From positions 1 to 6,334 of the forward strand of contig CAKUCE010000178.1 of NCBI GenBank assembly GCA_934643535.1: a stretch of DNA of 6,334 nt. The letters run 5' to 3'. The DNA is from an uncultured Clostridia bacterium (lineage in GTDB: Bacteria; Bacillota; Clostridia; Christensenellales; Aristaeellaceae). Below the pieces are notes generated by a model. It did not search any database and was not told the origin of the DNA. It saw only the letters and a list, made by a program, of their open reading frames with translations. The position numbers and the translations under genes were made by a program. Shown piece by piece: positions 6,326-6,334 of this stretch. The first letter of the stretch is position 1. Each line of letters begins with the position of its first letter.

Positions 6326-6334
6326 AGGCAGCCC

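Overview
The window shows a GC-rich three-gene ABC importer operon on the + strand (2-3873). It converges on a large membrane-anchored AraC-family regulator on the - strand (4202-6325). A 328-base AT-rich spacer between them holds four stem-loops. Strong AGGAGG-type ribosome sites, a 4-base ATGA stop/start overlap, compact spacing and a big transmembrane AraC protein suggest a Firmicute, probably a GC-rich gut-type clostridium (Oscillospiraceae/Ruminococcaceae-like). The taxon is an inference from style; there is no rRNA or other marker here.

Layout. 2-1048 is an ABC ATPase whose first dozen or so codons lie before the window. 1045-2766 is one polypeptide with two fused permease domains (FbpB/AfuB type). 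2770-3873 is a second, complete ABC ATPase. 3874-4201 is non-coding: a 12-bp hairpin just after the operon, a perfect 12-bp inverted repeat around a 22-base purine-rich loop, a pyrimidine-rich stretch, and two back-to-back terminators, one for each strand. 4202-6325 encodes a protein with a TM - extracytoplasmic domain - TM - cytoplasmic linker - AraC HTH layout; its reading frame stays open to the window edge.

How the parts may work together. The permease and ATPases would form an inner-membrane importer fed by a substrate-binding lipoprotein. No such gene is in the window, and upstream of position 1 is the expected place. The family is commonly annotated as ferric iron import, but close relatives carry phosphonates, sugar phosphates, polyamines or thiamine, so the substrate is unknown. 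The membrane regulator could sense a ligand outside the cell and switch on the neighbouring importer directly. The unusual points are two intact ATPases for one fused permease, atypical residues in the regulator's second HTH, and the structured spacer.
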